Assembly: GCA_012845835.1 (NCBI GenBank)
Contig: JABAKD010000022.1
Coordinates: forward strand, 8,360,218-8,424,217
DNA: 64,000 nucleotides
Reading direction: 5' to 3'
Source: Undaria pinnatifida
Lineage: Eukaryota > Sar > Phaeophyceae > Laminariales > Alariaceae
The notes beneath the pieces are model-generated. The model searched no databases. It saw nothing but the letters and a program-made list of their open reading frames with translations, and was not told where the DNA came from. The position numbers and the translations under genes were made by a program. Below are positions 21,770-32,582 of this stretch, one piece after another (the stretch's first letter is position 1; each line of letters starts with the position of its first letter).

Positions 21770-22420
21770 GTTTTTTTTCGCTCATCTCATTTATTCTCCT
21801 CGCACTTTTTTTTGTTCTCTTTCTCCCTCGCAGCTAGACGTAACTCAGATCCAGCGCCACTAAGATAAGCACGCCCTTCTCTCCCCGCCCCCACTACGGT
21901 ACGTTCCTTCATTTTTATCTCGATCGAGACTGAGTCTACGATAGCCCGCACCAAAACCAGCGATTTTCTGTAGCAGACGTTTCATCGCTGCTCGACACAA
22001 AGAAGGAGATACTATCGAGAAAAAAGATCCATATATTTTCTTGCGTGCAAGGGTCTAACGACCGCCGACGTCGGGGTGTCGACGGACACCGTGATTCAGG
22101 AGACACGGCCGGGAGCTGGTTTCAAAACCGGCGATTTCGTCAAAGAAAAGTTGGGGGGGCTAGCCGTAGAACGAGTCTCGAGAAGGGTACAGTGCTTTCT
22201 TGCCTAGTCAAGTCACACATCAAATTGCGCCTATTATACCCACGCTGCAAGGCCCTCTCAGTAGTTTGTCGATTCCGTTTTTTTTTCAAGTTTTTTTGTG
22301 AAAAATAGACTGAAACGTCCGACCGACGTACGTGAGATTCCAACCCCAGAAAATTCTAGTCGTAGCATTCGAGGGTAAAAACCACTCCACCACCGAGGCG
22401 ACCGGTTGAGGCGACCGGTT
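21770..22420 (-). mobile_element. SINE family A, diverged copy with internal expansion
   Basis: On the minus strand GCCTCGGTGGTGGAGTGGTT and a box B-like GTTGGAATCTCACG head the element. The body follows, with CTACTGAGAGGGCCTTGCAG and a purine-rich end near 21775. GAGGCGACCGGTT is repeated at the head (near 22397 and 22411). An extra block at 21930-22200, absent from the other A copies, lies inside. Confidence 0.6.
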
Positions 22421-22980
22421 GTGGCAGAACAAAACAAAGCAAAAAGCACTTTTTATGAGAGAAAAAAGAAAGGATGGACTGCTGGAATGGGACATTAACA
22501 GACAAAAACAAACGCAGAAAAGCGCAATGAGACTAGGCGGAACAAATGAAACCTCTATGTCGTGGATGCCCTGGCTCATAGGCTTCGGACGAGGAGCGGT
22601 GCATCACGCTGAGCGCAAAGAAGGAAGGAAAGGAGCAGAGAAATGAGGCCAAGCAAAAAAGCACACATAATACTACCCGTACTCGTACCACAGAGGGGAA
22701 GCATGACCAGCAGCATGGTTGTCCAGGTCTCTGTTACCTAGACGAGCCTGTAGGCTAGCCACACGGTCTACCACCTCCTTTATTAAGGTCGACAGCGGCC
22801 TCTGATTTCAGTGCTGCCGTTGCCGCCCCGCCAAGGACCAATTAAGGCAAAAAAGAAAAAAAACTAGCCAAAACAGAGTAAAAAAGAAAAAACGAAACTC
22901 TCGAAGTCGAAGTCGAATTCAGGGGCAGCAAATAGATTGCACAGGTTCCATGTGTTCGTCACAGTGGTGCCTTGCTACAA
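22420..22980. other. No gene seen
   Basis: A-rich spacer with short chance frames. I recognise no element ends or conserved motifs. Confidence 0.4.
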
Positions 22981-22984
22981 GACC

Positions 22985-23300
22985 TGCCAGTTATTTTCTT
23001 CCATCTACAGCGGTATTAGTACACGACTGCCCCCCCCCCCACCTCCCCGTTTCCTTTTTCTTCTCGCCCTTCTTGGCGTCCTCGTTTGCATGCCGTAACC
23101 AGCTCTGTCCCACCTCGGCCTTGTGCCACCTCGCCATGAAACCATCCGCCGCTTCGACGATCCCCCGGTACCACTTGCCAGCCTGATATGCCGTCGTGAG
23201 CCTTAGCACCGTCTCTACCCCGAACAACAAAGGAGAGGTTTTGGGTCGACTCCTCTTTGGCTATTAACACCACCATGTCGTCAACCAAGCACACCAGGCC
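22985..23300 (-). pseudogene. LINE C-terminal fragment, paralogue of 480-5012
   Basis: Minus-strand translation from 23240 gives SPLLFGVETVLR, then GKWYRGIVEAADGFMARWHK, matching [12 protein letters not shown] and [20 protein letters not shown] of the first LINE. Just upstream VLIAKEESTQ aligns with [10 protein letters not shown] in another frame, so at least one indel has occurred. The RT domain is missing. Confidence 0.8.
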
Positions 23301-24004
23301 AAGATGTCTCGGTTTATATTTATTACAGCGCAGTGTACCAGTGTACCAGGTATTACGTTATATATATGGTTCAACGTTTTGTTTTGTCGATTCTGCATAC
23401 ATTCCCAGGTAAAATCTGTGAAGTGGCTCCCGAGGGGGATGCAGGGTTTGTAGGTGTTGGAAAGCGTTCTCCTCAGTCAGGGGTTCCGGTGTTTTTATTC
23501 CTCTCTCCTTGGGATCGCTGTCTAGACACGAGAGACTGACATTACCATTGCTCTAAAGGAACGGTATAGAACAGGAAAAGGCAGAGCTGAGCAGTGAGCG
23601 ATATGGGATGGTCCTGCCTGGATCATGCACCGTCACTTACATATCATGGCCCGTTATTGATGGCCTTGGTGCGACCGTGCCGTCTACTATCACCTGTTTT
23701 CACCCCGAGCAGATGATGACAAGGTTTCAGGTCGAATCTATGGGTACTCTATCCATTTACGGAGAGCACTCCATAACACATACTGCATATGTGTGGTCGT
23801 TATTGAAGAAGACCTTTTATCTCGTGACTACTACTACCACCACCACCTACTACTATTTATCTGTCGTAGCCCGTAGATACGCACATACACCTCCTCATCA
23901 GCATTCAGCATTCATTTGTCTCGACCAACAACAGGGGTGAGCAACCCGTACCACTTTTGGTTTGTTTCTCTTTATTTTTTTCTACTGGGTGGAGTATTTT
24001 TCCA

Positions 24005-24061
24005 CTCCAGAGCCGGGCGCCCCGGTTGTGTAGTGGTTACCCGCACGAATGCTACTTCGAA

Positions 24062-24142
<81 letters not shown>

Positions 24143-24580
24143 GCTGTTGCTGTTGCTGTTGTCGTTCTCACATTAACTCGCATACTCAAGTCCGTGGTCA
24201 CAGGACAGGCTCCAGACATGCTCTAACAAGTACTAGTATTACTTACTGTAAGTAAAGTTGGTTCGGGGGTTCGAACCCCACGTGTGGGTCGTGTTTTTGA
24301 GATTAATTGCGAAAGCTAAAATTTTGAAAGGAATCGACTGCTGAAAGCGCCCCTTAGTAGCTGCTGAAGGCGCGATTCGACGCGAGTCGACGGAGGGAAG
24401 AAATAGTTGAAGTCTTCCCGAGATAAAAACGAAGGCACGTACGGTCGGTCGTGCAGTGGGAAGGGGGGGAGAAAAGCCTGCTTAGTGCACCTGGATCTTG
24501 GGGTTACATCTATCTAGGGAATTAGAAAGAGAAGAAAAAGTGAGAAGATATACTAGAGACTGGATGAGGAAAAAAAAAAG
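24005..24580 (+). mobile_element. SINE family A interrupted by a (TTG)n-family insertion
   Basis: The 5' part (24008-24062) has GCGCCCCGGTTGTGTAGTGG (box A). The 3' part resumes near 24250 with GGGGGTTCGAACCCCAC (box B) and the family A body (TCGACTGCTGAAAGCGCCCC, GACGCGAGTCGACGGAGGG). Between them lies a (TTG)n-family segment. The two promoter boxes are therefore about 190 bp further apart than in other copies, so this copy should be transcriptionally dead. Confidence 0.8.
24063..24240 (+). mobile_element. (TTG)n-terminal element inside a SINE
   Basis: A (TTG)/(CTG) array of about 100 bp (24064-24163) runs into CTCACATTAACTCGCATACT, CAAGTCCGTGGTCACAGGAC and AGGCTCCAGACATGC, then leaves the family. 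Only one terminus is visible. Long poly-Leu and poly-Val frames here are artefacts of the array. Confidence 0.8.
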
Positions 24581-24589
24581 AGTGACAGG

Positions 24590-24660
24590 AGGAAGCCTGT
24601 GGTCCTGTGACCACGGACTTTATTTTTATTGAGGACAACAACAAAGAGCAACATTTACCA
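24590..24660 (-). repeat. (TTG)n-terminal repeat family, degraded end
   Basis: TCCTGTGACCACGGACTTTA followed by GAGGACAACAACAAAG on the + strand is the reverse-complement form with the CTCACATTAA block largely lost. Confidence 0.5.
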
Positions 24661-24872
24661 CGCAAGAAATATATAGGATAAAGTACAACTACTACTACTG
24701 CTTGCTGTACCAGCTGTAGTATTTATCAGCTGGCATATCTGATGGAAATGGTGTTGTTGGTGTGGCCAGCGTAGTATGTACGTAGTCTATATCAATAGTA
24801 TGTATATAGTACGTCCGTCCGTGTCCAGTACTCATTTCCCTGGGCTAAATTTTTCTACTCCAGAATGGCTGT

Positions 24873-25252
24873 GTTAAGGTATTAGTGGGGTATTAGTCCG
24901 TTTGACCACTTGCAACTGGTTAACCAATAGCTTACCCAAACTAAGCCTTACAACACTCTCCCCCCCTGAAACGGCGGGATAGCAGGTCGGCCGGATATAC
25001 GGCGGACCTCTGTCAATATCCAAGCCGTTTCATTTCCTGGGGATACCAGGAAGAGTATTTTTCAAGTTCGACATGGATGGGGAAAATCTGAAAAGTTTAT
25101 TGTTGTGGACGGTGGGGATCGAACCCACGATCCAAAAAACCCATGGTCCTGCCGACGACGCCATTTGTTAAGGTATTAGTGGGGTATTAGTCCGTTTGAC
25201 CACTTGCAACTGGTTAACCAATAGCTTACCCAAACTAAGCCTTATAACAACT
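24873..25252. mobile_element. Small element with direct terminal repeats, copy 2
   Basis: The 82-bp terminal repeats at 24873-24953 and 25168-25250 differ at very few positions. The internal region carries CCTGAAACGGCGGGATAGCA and, on the minus strand, a tRNA-like unit GGCGTCGTCGGCAGGACCAT...GTGGGTTCGATCCCCACC. Total 380 bp. Near-identical terminal repeats within a copy imply a recent insertion or gene conversion. A (TTG)n-family end abuts it at 25252. Confidence 0.8.
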
Positions 25253-25326
25253 GGAGCCTGCCTGTCCTGAGACCACGGACGTGATTGTGCCAGTCAATGT
25301 GAGAACAACCACGACAACAACTCATA
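25252..25326 (-). repeat. (TTG)n-terminal repeat family, degraded end
   Basis: In reverse complement, a short mixed TTG run leads to TTCTCACATTGACTGGCACA, CACGTCCGTGGTCTCAGGAC and AGGCAGGCTCCAG. Confidence 0.6.
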
Positions 25327-25534
25327 GATAGCTGCTGCATGAGAATGCATACAGGAAGTCAGTGCCGCGACAGCAAAGAGCTAAAAAATCAAGCTGAACC
25401 AAAAACTAGCCCTAAACTCAAACGCTGAACCTAAATAAACCTTATTTTATTTTTTAGATTGGTTGACTTTAGGGGTCTATGTCGTCGCAGCAGCAGTTGT
25501 TGCGTTGGCACAACCACGAAAAAGAGTACGACGA

Positions 25535-25735
25535 TAAAAAAACGACGCGTATGAAAATACGTGGGAGTGTGGTGAGCTAAAGCTTTATTTTTCCCCATCC
25601 GCCGGAGAATAAAAAAAAAAAAAAAAAGATAAAAAAAGTACTTTTTCGTAGAATATATTATAAAAAATGAAAATACACTCCAGCTGTGAGATCGAAGATT
25701 TCGTCGAAACTCATCTTTGCAAGCTGTGTGTATAT
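25535..25735 (+). repeat. Retroposon 3' tail (copy 2) joined to a MITE terminus
   Basis: 25535-25630 repeats the ACGACGCGTATGAAAATACG to poly(A) tail seen at 16150. 25655-25730 is a single MITE TIR (TATTATAAAAAATGAAAATA to AGCTGTGTG). Confidence 0.75.
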
Positions 25736-25804
25736 GTACTCGTAGTCGGTTTTCCCCTATGGCCTATCTAGTATTGATAGTAGTAGTTAAGAAGACGCGT
25801 GTAA

Positions 25805-25990
25805 AGTCAGGTAGCCGGTCGCCCCGGTGGCGTATTGGGTTATGCTCGAGCCTGGTGTAGGTCAGTTTCGTGAGTTCGAGCCCCGCCGAGTGCATACAGC
25901 CGACCCCGCTTTAAAGACCCAGCACGCTTTTTTATTTCGAGTGTCTTTAACGCGGGGAAGTGTCTTCAAAGTTCCGGGGCCACTATTTCA
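25805..25990 (+). mobile_element. SINE family B, head with both Pol III boxes
   Basis: GGTCGCCCCGGTGGCGTATTGGG (box A, 25817 on) and GTGAGTTCGAGCCCCGCC (box B, near 25870) are about 45 bp apart, the most intact head of this family in the window. The body beyond 25900 departs from the 8095 copy. Confidence 0.75.
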
Positions 25991-25999
25991 CCGTCCCTG

Positions 26000-27000
26000 G
26001 GGCCAACGTAGGCATAGCATATGTCAAAAGACGCGCATTCGCAGCAGGAATGCGACCACGAAACGGTGTTGTTTGAAACCTACGGCACAAGGTGATTTGA
26101 AGGCCGCATCTTATCTACTGCAGCTGTTCTCCAATACGCGCATACCATCGTTTGAATTTCCCTCTCCCACCGAAACGCGGGAAGGGGTGCAGCACGACCA
26201 ACGTAGTGTAATGTGTACGGTAGTGCGCTGGTGTTGTTGTAGGCTTTTATTATTGATGAGGCGTTGTCCTCACGGTGAACATCACATCCGTTTTTGGAAC
26301 TCTGATACGATACAGGCACAGGCTACCTGCCACATGGAGACCATACAAAACCGCCCACACTTGGGACGACACTATTTAGTAAAACGTCGGTAACGCAGAC
26401 AACACCAGACGTAAAAATCGGGAAAGTACACCGAAAAAGGGGACACCGTTCCTTCCCAAAGAAAGGTAAAAACGAGGCAAACACAAAACAAATAATGCCA
26501 AGTTTAGCTAAATAAACGAGACTTCACCCAAGACCAACTAAAAAAACACCAAACGTCATCCACTTCCATGGGACTGCTGCTGCTGCCAGCCTGGTCTCCA
26601 TCTTTCCTCTGCTGGCAATCCGAGCACTCTCTCTGATGTCCGTGGCCTTCCGCTCCGATGCCTCGACCACAAAAAAAAAACGCGTGCATGGGCCGCCCGT
26701 GCGCAAAGGCACTGGTGAACCAGTGACACAAGTTGAGACTTGATTTTGCGCGTTGATTCGCGACATGGCTTCAAGCCCGCAGCAGACGAACCACCAGCAG
26801 GTGGGAGGAATCTTTCCATGACCTCACGCAGTGTAGCACCAGCAGCAGCAGACCGTTTTCGGTGCAGTCTACTGGTTGGTGTGCTAAAGCATTTTTTGGG
26901 GGGCTCGTATGGTGGAAAAATGTACCCCCCCCGTAATTTTTCACATCTATCTGTGGGGCACCATGATTCTGTTCTTTTTTTTTGTCCTTAAAGCGGGGAG
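26000..27000. other. No gene supported
   Basis: Frames such as 25827-26393 (+) and 26556-26819 (-) are open but lack recognisable domains, splice support or a clear start context. Confidence 0.4.
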
Positions 27001-27019
27001 TTGACTTAAGAAGGGTGTT

Positions 27020-27560
27020 TTTAAAGCGGGGACGACTGCTGTACTCGTATAACTTCGTTGGGGCTTTTTGCTTGTGCACAGATTGACTTGCGGAAAGCGC
27101 GAGAGCGTGAGTTAGCAACAAACACTCGATGAAAAATCGACGAGGAGTGGGATTGCTGAACCCTATGCGCGATAAAAAATTGAAGGCAAGAACCGGGGGG
27201 GGGAAAGGGACGACACCTGTGAACACTGCTTGCCCAGAAGCTGGAAAGTAAAGTGTGTGAAAAGAAGAGAAAAAAAAGGTCGACTTCGCAAGTTCGAGAT
27301 CGATCCCCCGAAGTCGTTGGGACTTTTTCTTGCGGAAAATTCGATGGATTGTTGTTATATATTAAGCGCAAAGGGAAAACCGCCATACATACATAATAAA
27401 GCGTGAGTAAACAGCATGCAAATAGATGAAAATCGACTATTAATAAATAGCAGTTGAGAATGCTGAAAAACCCTACGAGGCGCGATGAATACGAAGGAAC
27501 TTACCGGGGGGGAGAGAAGGGGAGACACGTCCTCCTCCTGTGATCACAGCTTGTTGTCCA
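27020..27560 (+). mobile_element. Two SINE family B copies in tandem, headless or degraded
   Basis: 27030-27260 carries the body (GACTTGCGGAAAGCGCGAGA, AAAAATCGACGAGGAGTGGG, ACCCTATGCGCGATAAAAAA, GTGAACACTGCTTGCCCAGA). 27295-27560 begins with GCAAGTTCGAGATCGATCCCC and repeats a more diverged body ending GTGATCACAGCTTGTTGTCC. Confidence 0.65.
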
Positions 27561-28296
27561 GGAGGTCGCTGAGGGTACTACAACAACAGCAATGGTAATA
27601 ATAAAAGGCAGCAGCAGCCGTACACCTTGTGGGCTGGAAAAGGAAAAATTGTTCCAAGTGATGACGGAAGAAAAACACAAAAGAACTATCTATTCGCTAA
27701 AGAAAAGGAGATTTTTGAGTTGAGGAAAACGGATCTTGATGGATCCCCCGTTCGTTTCGTCGGGTCTTCTTCTCCCTTTTTTTCTACTCCAAGTGCTTGC
27801 TGTCACTCATTTTTTTGTCACTACTGACTAAAAACACTATAATTATAATCACAAGAATAATACTAATAATACAAAAGTAACACTGCTGCTGTGTGGTACC
27901 ATACATATCGTAGTGGTGCGGCACTCTGTACGATAATGACAAATTGACAAAGTTTTTAACGGTTTTTACCGCACGCACTTATTATGAAGCTTGATGCGGT
28001 CACTGCAAAAAAAAGGTGCGCATGTGATAAGTCACTCTCTTAATATTACATGCATCACTACTACTAATAATAACGAGTCGTTGCTGTACGCACAACACAA
28101 GAAAGTACATATTATGTGCATGTATGTATGCATGTGCCCACAAGATCTCTGCATTAAGTTTACTTTCGCAAGAAACAAAAACCAAAGTGAACCCGTGCGG
28201 CAATCGACACAGCAAGCAGCAGCAGCAGGTGTGGGCTGGAAAAAACCAGTGCTGGAAGGATTTGATTTTTATAAAAATTAAAAAACGTCAGCTGTG
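27560..28296. other. No gene seen
   Basis: AT-rich with short chance frames. The only structure noted is an A-rich/T-rich alternation with no recognised repeat. Confidence 0.4.
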
Positions 28297-28298
28297 AG

Positions 28299-28348
<50 letters not shown>

Positions 28349-28918
28349 CTCACATTAGCTCGCAAAATCAAGTCCGTGGTCACAGGACAAGCTCTAGTCA
28401 CCCTGGAGCTGAGGAATACCCCAGGGAAAAACACAAACAAACCAAAGGTGGTACACGCATATATATCGCGATATCACGTTGCCTTTTTCGTTTTGTTTCG
28501 TTTTTCTTCTCTTTTCTTTCCTTTCCTTCATCTTCTTTTCTTTCCTTTGTTTCTTTTTCTCCAATAATTGACTTATGCCTGTCGTGTGTATGCGTGGTGA
28601 TAGATACTACGTGTAATATATACGTGGTAGTCTTCCTTGGGTGGCAATCGGAATGTCTGGTTTCTCCAGGCATGAGTAGTGAGACGTTTGCACCGGCCTG
28701 GACCAGGCACATCGTAGACTGACTCCCGATTTCACTTTTATATGTTTCTGGTGGAGGCATGAATTGCGTCAGCTGTGATATATGCGTGTACCACCTTGGG
28801 TTGTGTGTGTGTTTTCCCTGGGGTATTCCTCATCTCCAGAGTGACTGGAGCCTGTCCTGTGACCACGTACTTGATTATGCGAGTTAATGTGAGAACAACA
28901 ACAACAACAACAACAACA
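28297..28918. mobile_element. (TTG)n-ended element with both inverted termini
   Basis: The left end is (TTG)about 17, CTCACATTAGCTCGCAAAAT, CAAGTCCGTGGTCACAGGAC, CTGGAGCTGAGGAATACCCC. The right end (28800-28918) is the reverse complement ending in (CAA)8. Subterminal GTGGTACACGCATATAT is also inverted. This copy shows that the family is a terminal-inverted-repeat element whose extreme ends are trinucleotide arrays. The interior (28470-28760) is CT-rich with no ORF. Confidence 0.8.
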
Positions 28919-29045
28919 CGGTTGACGCAATTCATGCCTCCACCAGGAACATATAAAAGTGAAATCGGGAGTCAGCCTACGATGTGCCAGGTCCATGCTG
29001 GTGCATACGTCTCACTACACGCGCCTGGAAATACCGACTACTACC
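28919..29045 (+). repeat. Fragment of the (TTG)n-family body
   Basis: GACGCAATTCATGCCTCCAC, ACATATAAAAGTGAAATCGG and ACGATGTGCCAGGTCCATGC repeat 15600-15690 directly, and 28640-28760 in inverted orientation. Confidence 0.7.
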
Positions 29046-29214
29046 TGCTGCACCTTAGTACGACCGATTGAATGATTGAAACTCAACAAGTTGCAAGCTG
29101 CGTGGTACATCTCTACCTTGTATATTTCGCTAATACACAGCAGCAGTTGTTGCACAAAATTTATTTACGGAAGGTCGTTCGCGCGTGTTACATATTTTAT
29201 TCTCATTATTAAAG

Positions 29215-29760
29215 TTTTTTTTTTTTTTCGCACACTTCTACTTTCCAGCTTCTGGACAAGCCGTGTGTCGTCCCTTCTCCCCCCCGGTTCTTGCGAGTGG
29301 TTCTACGGTAGCCCCCGCAACTTTTCTTCAACCAAATGGCCGGTTTTGGAACCAGCTCTAGGCGGCCGTATCTCCTGCAACACGGTGCTCCTTGCCACCC
29401 CGACGTCGTCATCGTTCGATAGGCCTTTGCAAACAAGAAGATGTTTGAGGACGCTTTTTTCATGGCATCCTTTCTCGTGTCGCGAGCAGCCATAAAACGC
29501 TGGTTAAAGAAAATCGCCGGTTTGGGGGGGGGGGCTATCGTAGAATCAGTCTTGCATTCATTTATTTTTTATCGCGCATATGGTTCAGCAATCCCACTGC
29601 TCGTCGATTTTTCGTCGAGTGTTGCTAACTCACGCTCTCGCGTTTTCCGCAAGTCAATTTGTGCGCAAGAAAAAGTCCCCACGAATCTATACGAGTATGC
29701 ACTCGGGGGGATTCGAACTCACGAAACTGACATATATAAGCCATTGATATCACGTCATTA
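29215..29760 (-). mobile_element. SINE family B with a 260-bp internal insertion
   Basis: Minus-strand head and body (GAGTTCGAATCCCCCCGAGT, CTTGCGGAAAACGCGAGAGC) at 29560-29750 and the 3' end at 29220-29297 match the 8095 copy. The stretch 29298-29560 between them is foreign and unassigned. Confidence 0.65.
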
Positions 29761-29929
29761 TCTTTCTAGCCATCCATGACGTAGCTTTCATTCATCCCCC
29801 CTCCCCCCCTCCAACGCCCCCTCCTTCCCCACACCCCGCGCGATCGCCTAGACCCAGCACCGCGCGTATATAGTAGGTCCCTACATATATGATTAATACG
29901 CGCGATCGGAGGGTCACACACAATGTTGC

Positions 29930-30812
29930 GAACACCAGTGTCGACCAAATCCTTGATTTTAATATTATTATAAAAATTAAAATACACTCCAGCTGTGAGA
30001 TCGAAGATTTCGTCGAAACTCATCTTTGCAAGCTATTATTATTATATGTGACCTAAACCTATTAAAAACCCTTCCCCCCCCCCCCCCGCCGCCTTTTTTT
30101 TTTTTTTTTTTTTCCCTCGCTTCTTTTTGCTTAAACGCCCCACCTACTATCGAAATCCGCTAGAGTAATAAACACTTCCACGTCCTGGATATCGCCTCGT
30201 TATCGTTTTAAAGCCGTCCATGCCGCTGCTGCAATTCCCACCCACCCCCGTCCCCAACGCCCCTTCCTTCACCCACCACCCGCACCATCGCCTAGAACTA
30301 GCACCACGCGTATAGCCAACCCCTACATCTATGCGACCTAAAGCCCTCCCCCCCCGCCACATTCCTCCCCGTCCCCCACAAGAAATATTTATAGTTTCCA
30401 CGCACAAATAGACCTGCCCCACCCGTCCCCTCCCCCCCCTTCCCCCCTCCCGCCCCCCTTTTGATCAAAACCAGGCCCCCACGTCCTTCAAAACTTCGCC
30501 CTCCCCTCACCGAATATTCGACTTACAGGATTCACATGATTAACTGATGCATTTCCTTCCACAGCTGTCAGATTTTGTCTCCCTCAGAAAAGGGTTTTAT
30601 AGTTTCCGCGCACAGACTGCCTAAAACCACCCTGTTGACCCTGATAGCTACACTGCTGTAGTTGCAAGGGGACTCGCCGACCTATATCATTAATGAGGAC
30701 ACACAACCCGTAATACGCGCGATCGGAGTATCACACACAGCTTGCAAAGATGAGTTTCGACCAAATATTCGATCTCACAGCTGGAGTGTATTTTAATTTT
30801 TATAATATATTA
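29930..30812 (-). mobile_element. MITE, long form, inverted relative to the 6630 copy
   Basis: TIRs lie at 29955-30035 and 30660-30812. The C-rich core (30060-30480) is the reverse complement of the G-rich core of 6970-7440, including CATGCCGCTGCTGCAATTCC and ACGTCCTTCAAAACTTCGCC. Homopolymer runs C15 near 30065 and T20 near 30090 replace mixed tracts. Confidence 0.8.
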
Positions 30813-30819
30813 TACCAGG

Positions 30820-30865
30820 CTCGAGGATAACCTGATTCGCCACCGGGGCGACCGGCTGAGATATA
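30820..30865 (-). repeat. SINE family B head fragment
   Basis: ACCAGGCTCGAGGATAACCT and CGCCACCGGGGCGACCGGCT are the reverse complement of the family B box A region. Confidence 0.6.
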
Positions 30866-31489
30866 TATAGATCTAGGTCGGTGACTTTCGAAAAAACTTT
30901 CCGGGAGGAAAATTGCAGTTGTGCGCTTTGGGTTTGAACCTGTTGCCTTGCTTCGTATTTAGACTATATTGTGAAGTGTCGGCAGTGGAAAATCCGGAAA
31001 AAGAATAAACATAATCCGTTTTCCTTAGAATCGCACGGACAAACTATATCTTTGTTGCGGTATCTACTCCCACCCAGCTGCTGTCTTGCCGCCACACCAC
31101 CACACGCGGCTATTCCCCCCTTCCCTCGGTCAGCAGGAAGCCATCTATCTACCTGCGGGAGGCAAGAAGGGTAACCAGCATCCGCGCATCCGCGCAGAGA
31201 TCAAAATGGCTGACGTCCTTGAAATATTTTTATAAAATGGTTAGTCTATGGTAACAGCTCGTATGAGTGACCGTGTTTTCGTGTTCTTTGTAAAATCGCC
31301 CTGTCGATGACCCTGCCTGCCTGTGTGGTATTATCACCCAGGGGGGGAACACCTACTCGTGTCTTTCACGAGGCCACAAGAAGACCCGATAGCACGCGCG
31401 ATCGAAGATCATATTATGTTAAGCAGCTTGCACAGGAGACGAGGTTCAACGAGTTTCTCCATCTCATCTTGGACTCGAAGTCCGCAAAA

Positions 31490-31740
31490 TGGGACACGAA
31501 GGGTGCGCCAGCTAGCGTTGGGCTGCGAAAGCAGCTGAGTTAAATCGACACACGACGCGTATGAAAATACGTGGAAGTGTGGTGAGCTAAAGCTTTATTT
31601 TTCCCCATCCGCTGGAGGATAAAAAGAAAGAAAGAAAAAAAGTCCGCAAACTTGTTGTTGTTTGTTGTTGTTCTCACATTAACTCGCATAATCAAGTCCG
31701 TGGTCACAGGACAGGCTCCAGTCACTCTGGCAAACTATTA
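31490..31740 (+). repeat. Retroposon 3' tail (copy 3) followed by a (TTG)n-family end
   Basis: GGGTGCGCCAGCTAGCGTTG to GGATAAAAAGAAAGAAAG (31500-31640) repeats the tail at 16150. The upstream frame 31307-31543 ends exactly inside it and may be the last codons of the parent retroelement. 31650-31735 is a (TTG)n-family end in + orientation, stopping at CAGTCACTCTGG. Confidence 0.65.
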
Positions 31741-32582
31741 ATATCAATAATATAGGTGATGCGTCACAGGAATAGACTGGGGGAGGAGGTGATGCCCATG
31801 TGTCTACCTGCAACGACTCATTTTTACACCACCATAAAAAAACATATTCAAACACCGAAAAAAGACATAAGTCTTATGATAAACCCTCATGCTACATGGC
31901 ATGCCACTCGACTGCGAGCACGCAGCAGCTATACAGCCTACAGTCGAGCACGATCCAGCACCCAGCAATACCCAGCATCCAGCAATCCAGTAGTGCCCAG
32001 GTATCCAGTATCACTCGAAACGAGCAGAAAAGCAAAGCAGAAACAGGATTGATCCCGCCGCGTTTTCGTATTTCCGCCGCGTTTTTTTCGAGAGTTGGGC
32101 TCGAAGGTCCTTGGAGGCTGGGAGACCGTGATTTGACTTTCTTGACCGTCCGATATCCCTGACTAAAACTTGTATAATTGGGACACAAAACGATTTGACG
32201 CGTCAAAGTAAACAATTTCCCGTCATCGCATCCTTTTTCGGGCTGGGAGACGCAATGGCTGATATCGCAGCAGTCGATGTGCCGGTGCTGTGCTCTAAAC
32301 AGATGTGGCAACTGGTGCTTGAAACTATTAAGCAGGTAGCCTAGCGATAGGTTTCATTCGAACGCCGTGCCAAAGAGCAAGCAAGAGGCGACGAGAGAGA
32401 GACAGGGAGAGAGCAATCAAAGGGTTCTCTTCTCCAAACTCGAAGTACCAGGAGAGAGCTTCACTACTTTGGACTTAAATATAAGAAACACTGTTAAATT
32501 TATATTCAGTACAACACGGTCCTTAAGTTTCCGACCATATTGATGTACACGCACCCTACTGCTTCTGCACTGGAGGTGCAAC
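31741..32582. other. Upstream region of the glycosyltransferase gene
   Basis: No repeat family recognised, except a CAGCA/CCAGCAATC-rich patch near 31920-32010. Promoter elements cannot be pinned down; there is no convincing TATA box close to the predicted start. Confidence 0.4.

Noticed and set aside
24049-24255. Frames encoding long poly-Cys, poly-Val or poly-Leu across TTG/CTG arrays (also 28294-28722, 39043-39240)
   Set aside because: They are translations of a trinucleotide array in all three phases, not proteins.
25813-25900. A tRNA gene at the SINE-B head
   Set aside because: Same box arrangement but continues into SINE body; the anticodon arm is not a clean 5-bp stem with a 7-nt loop.
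25827-26393. 188-aa frame as a host gene
   Set aside because: It begins inside a SINE head, has no family motif, and its codons show no evident bias.
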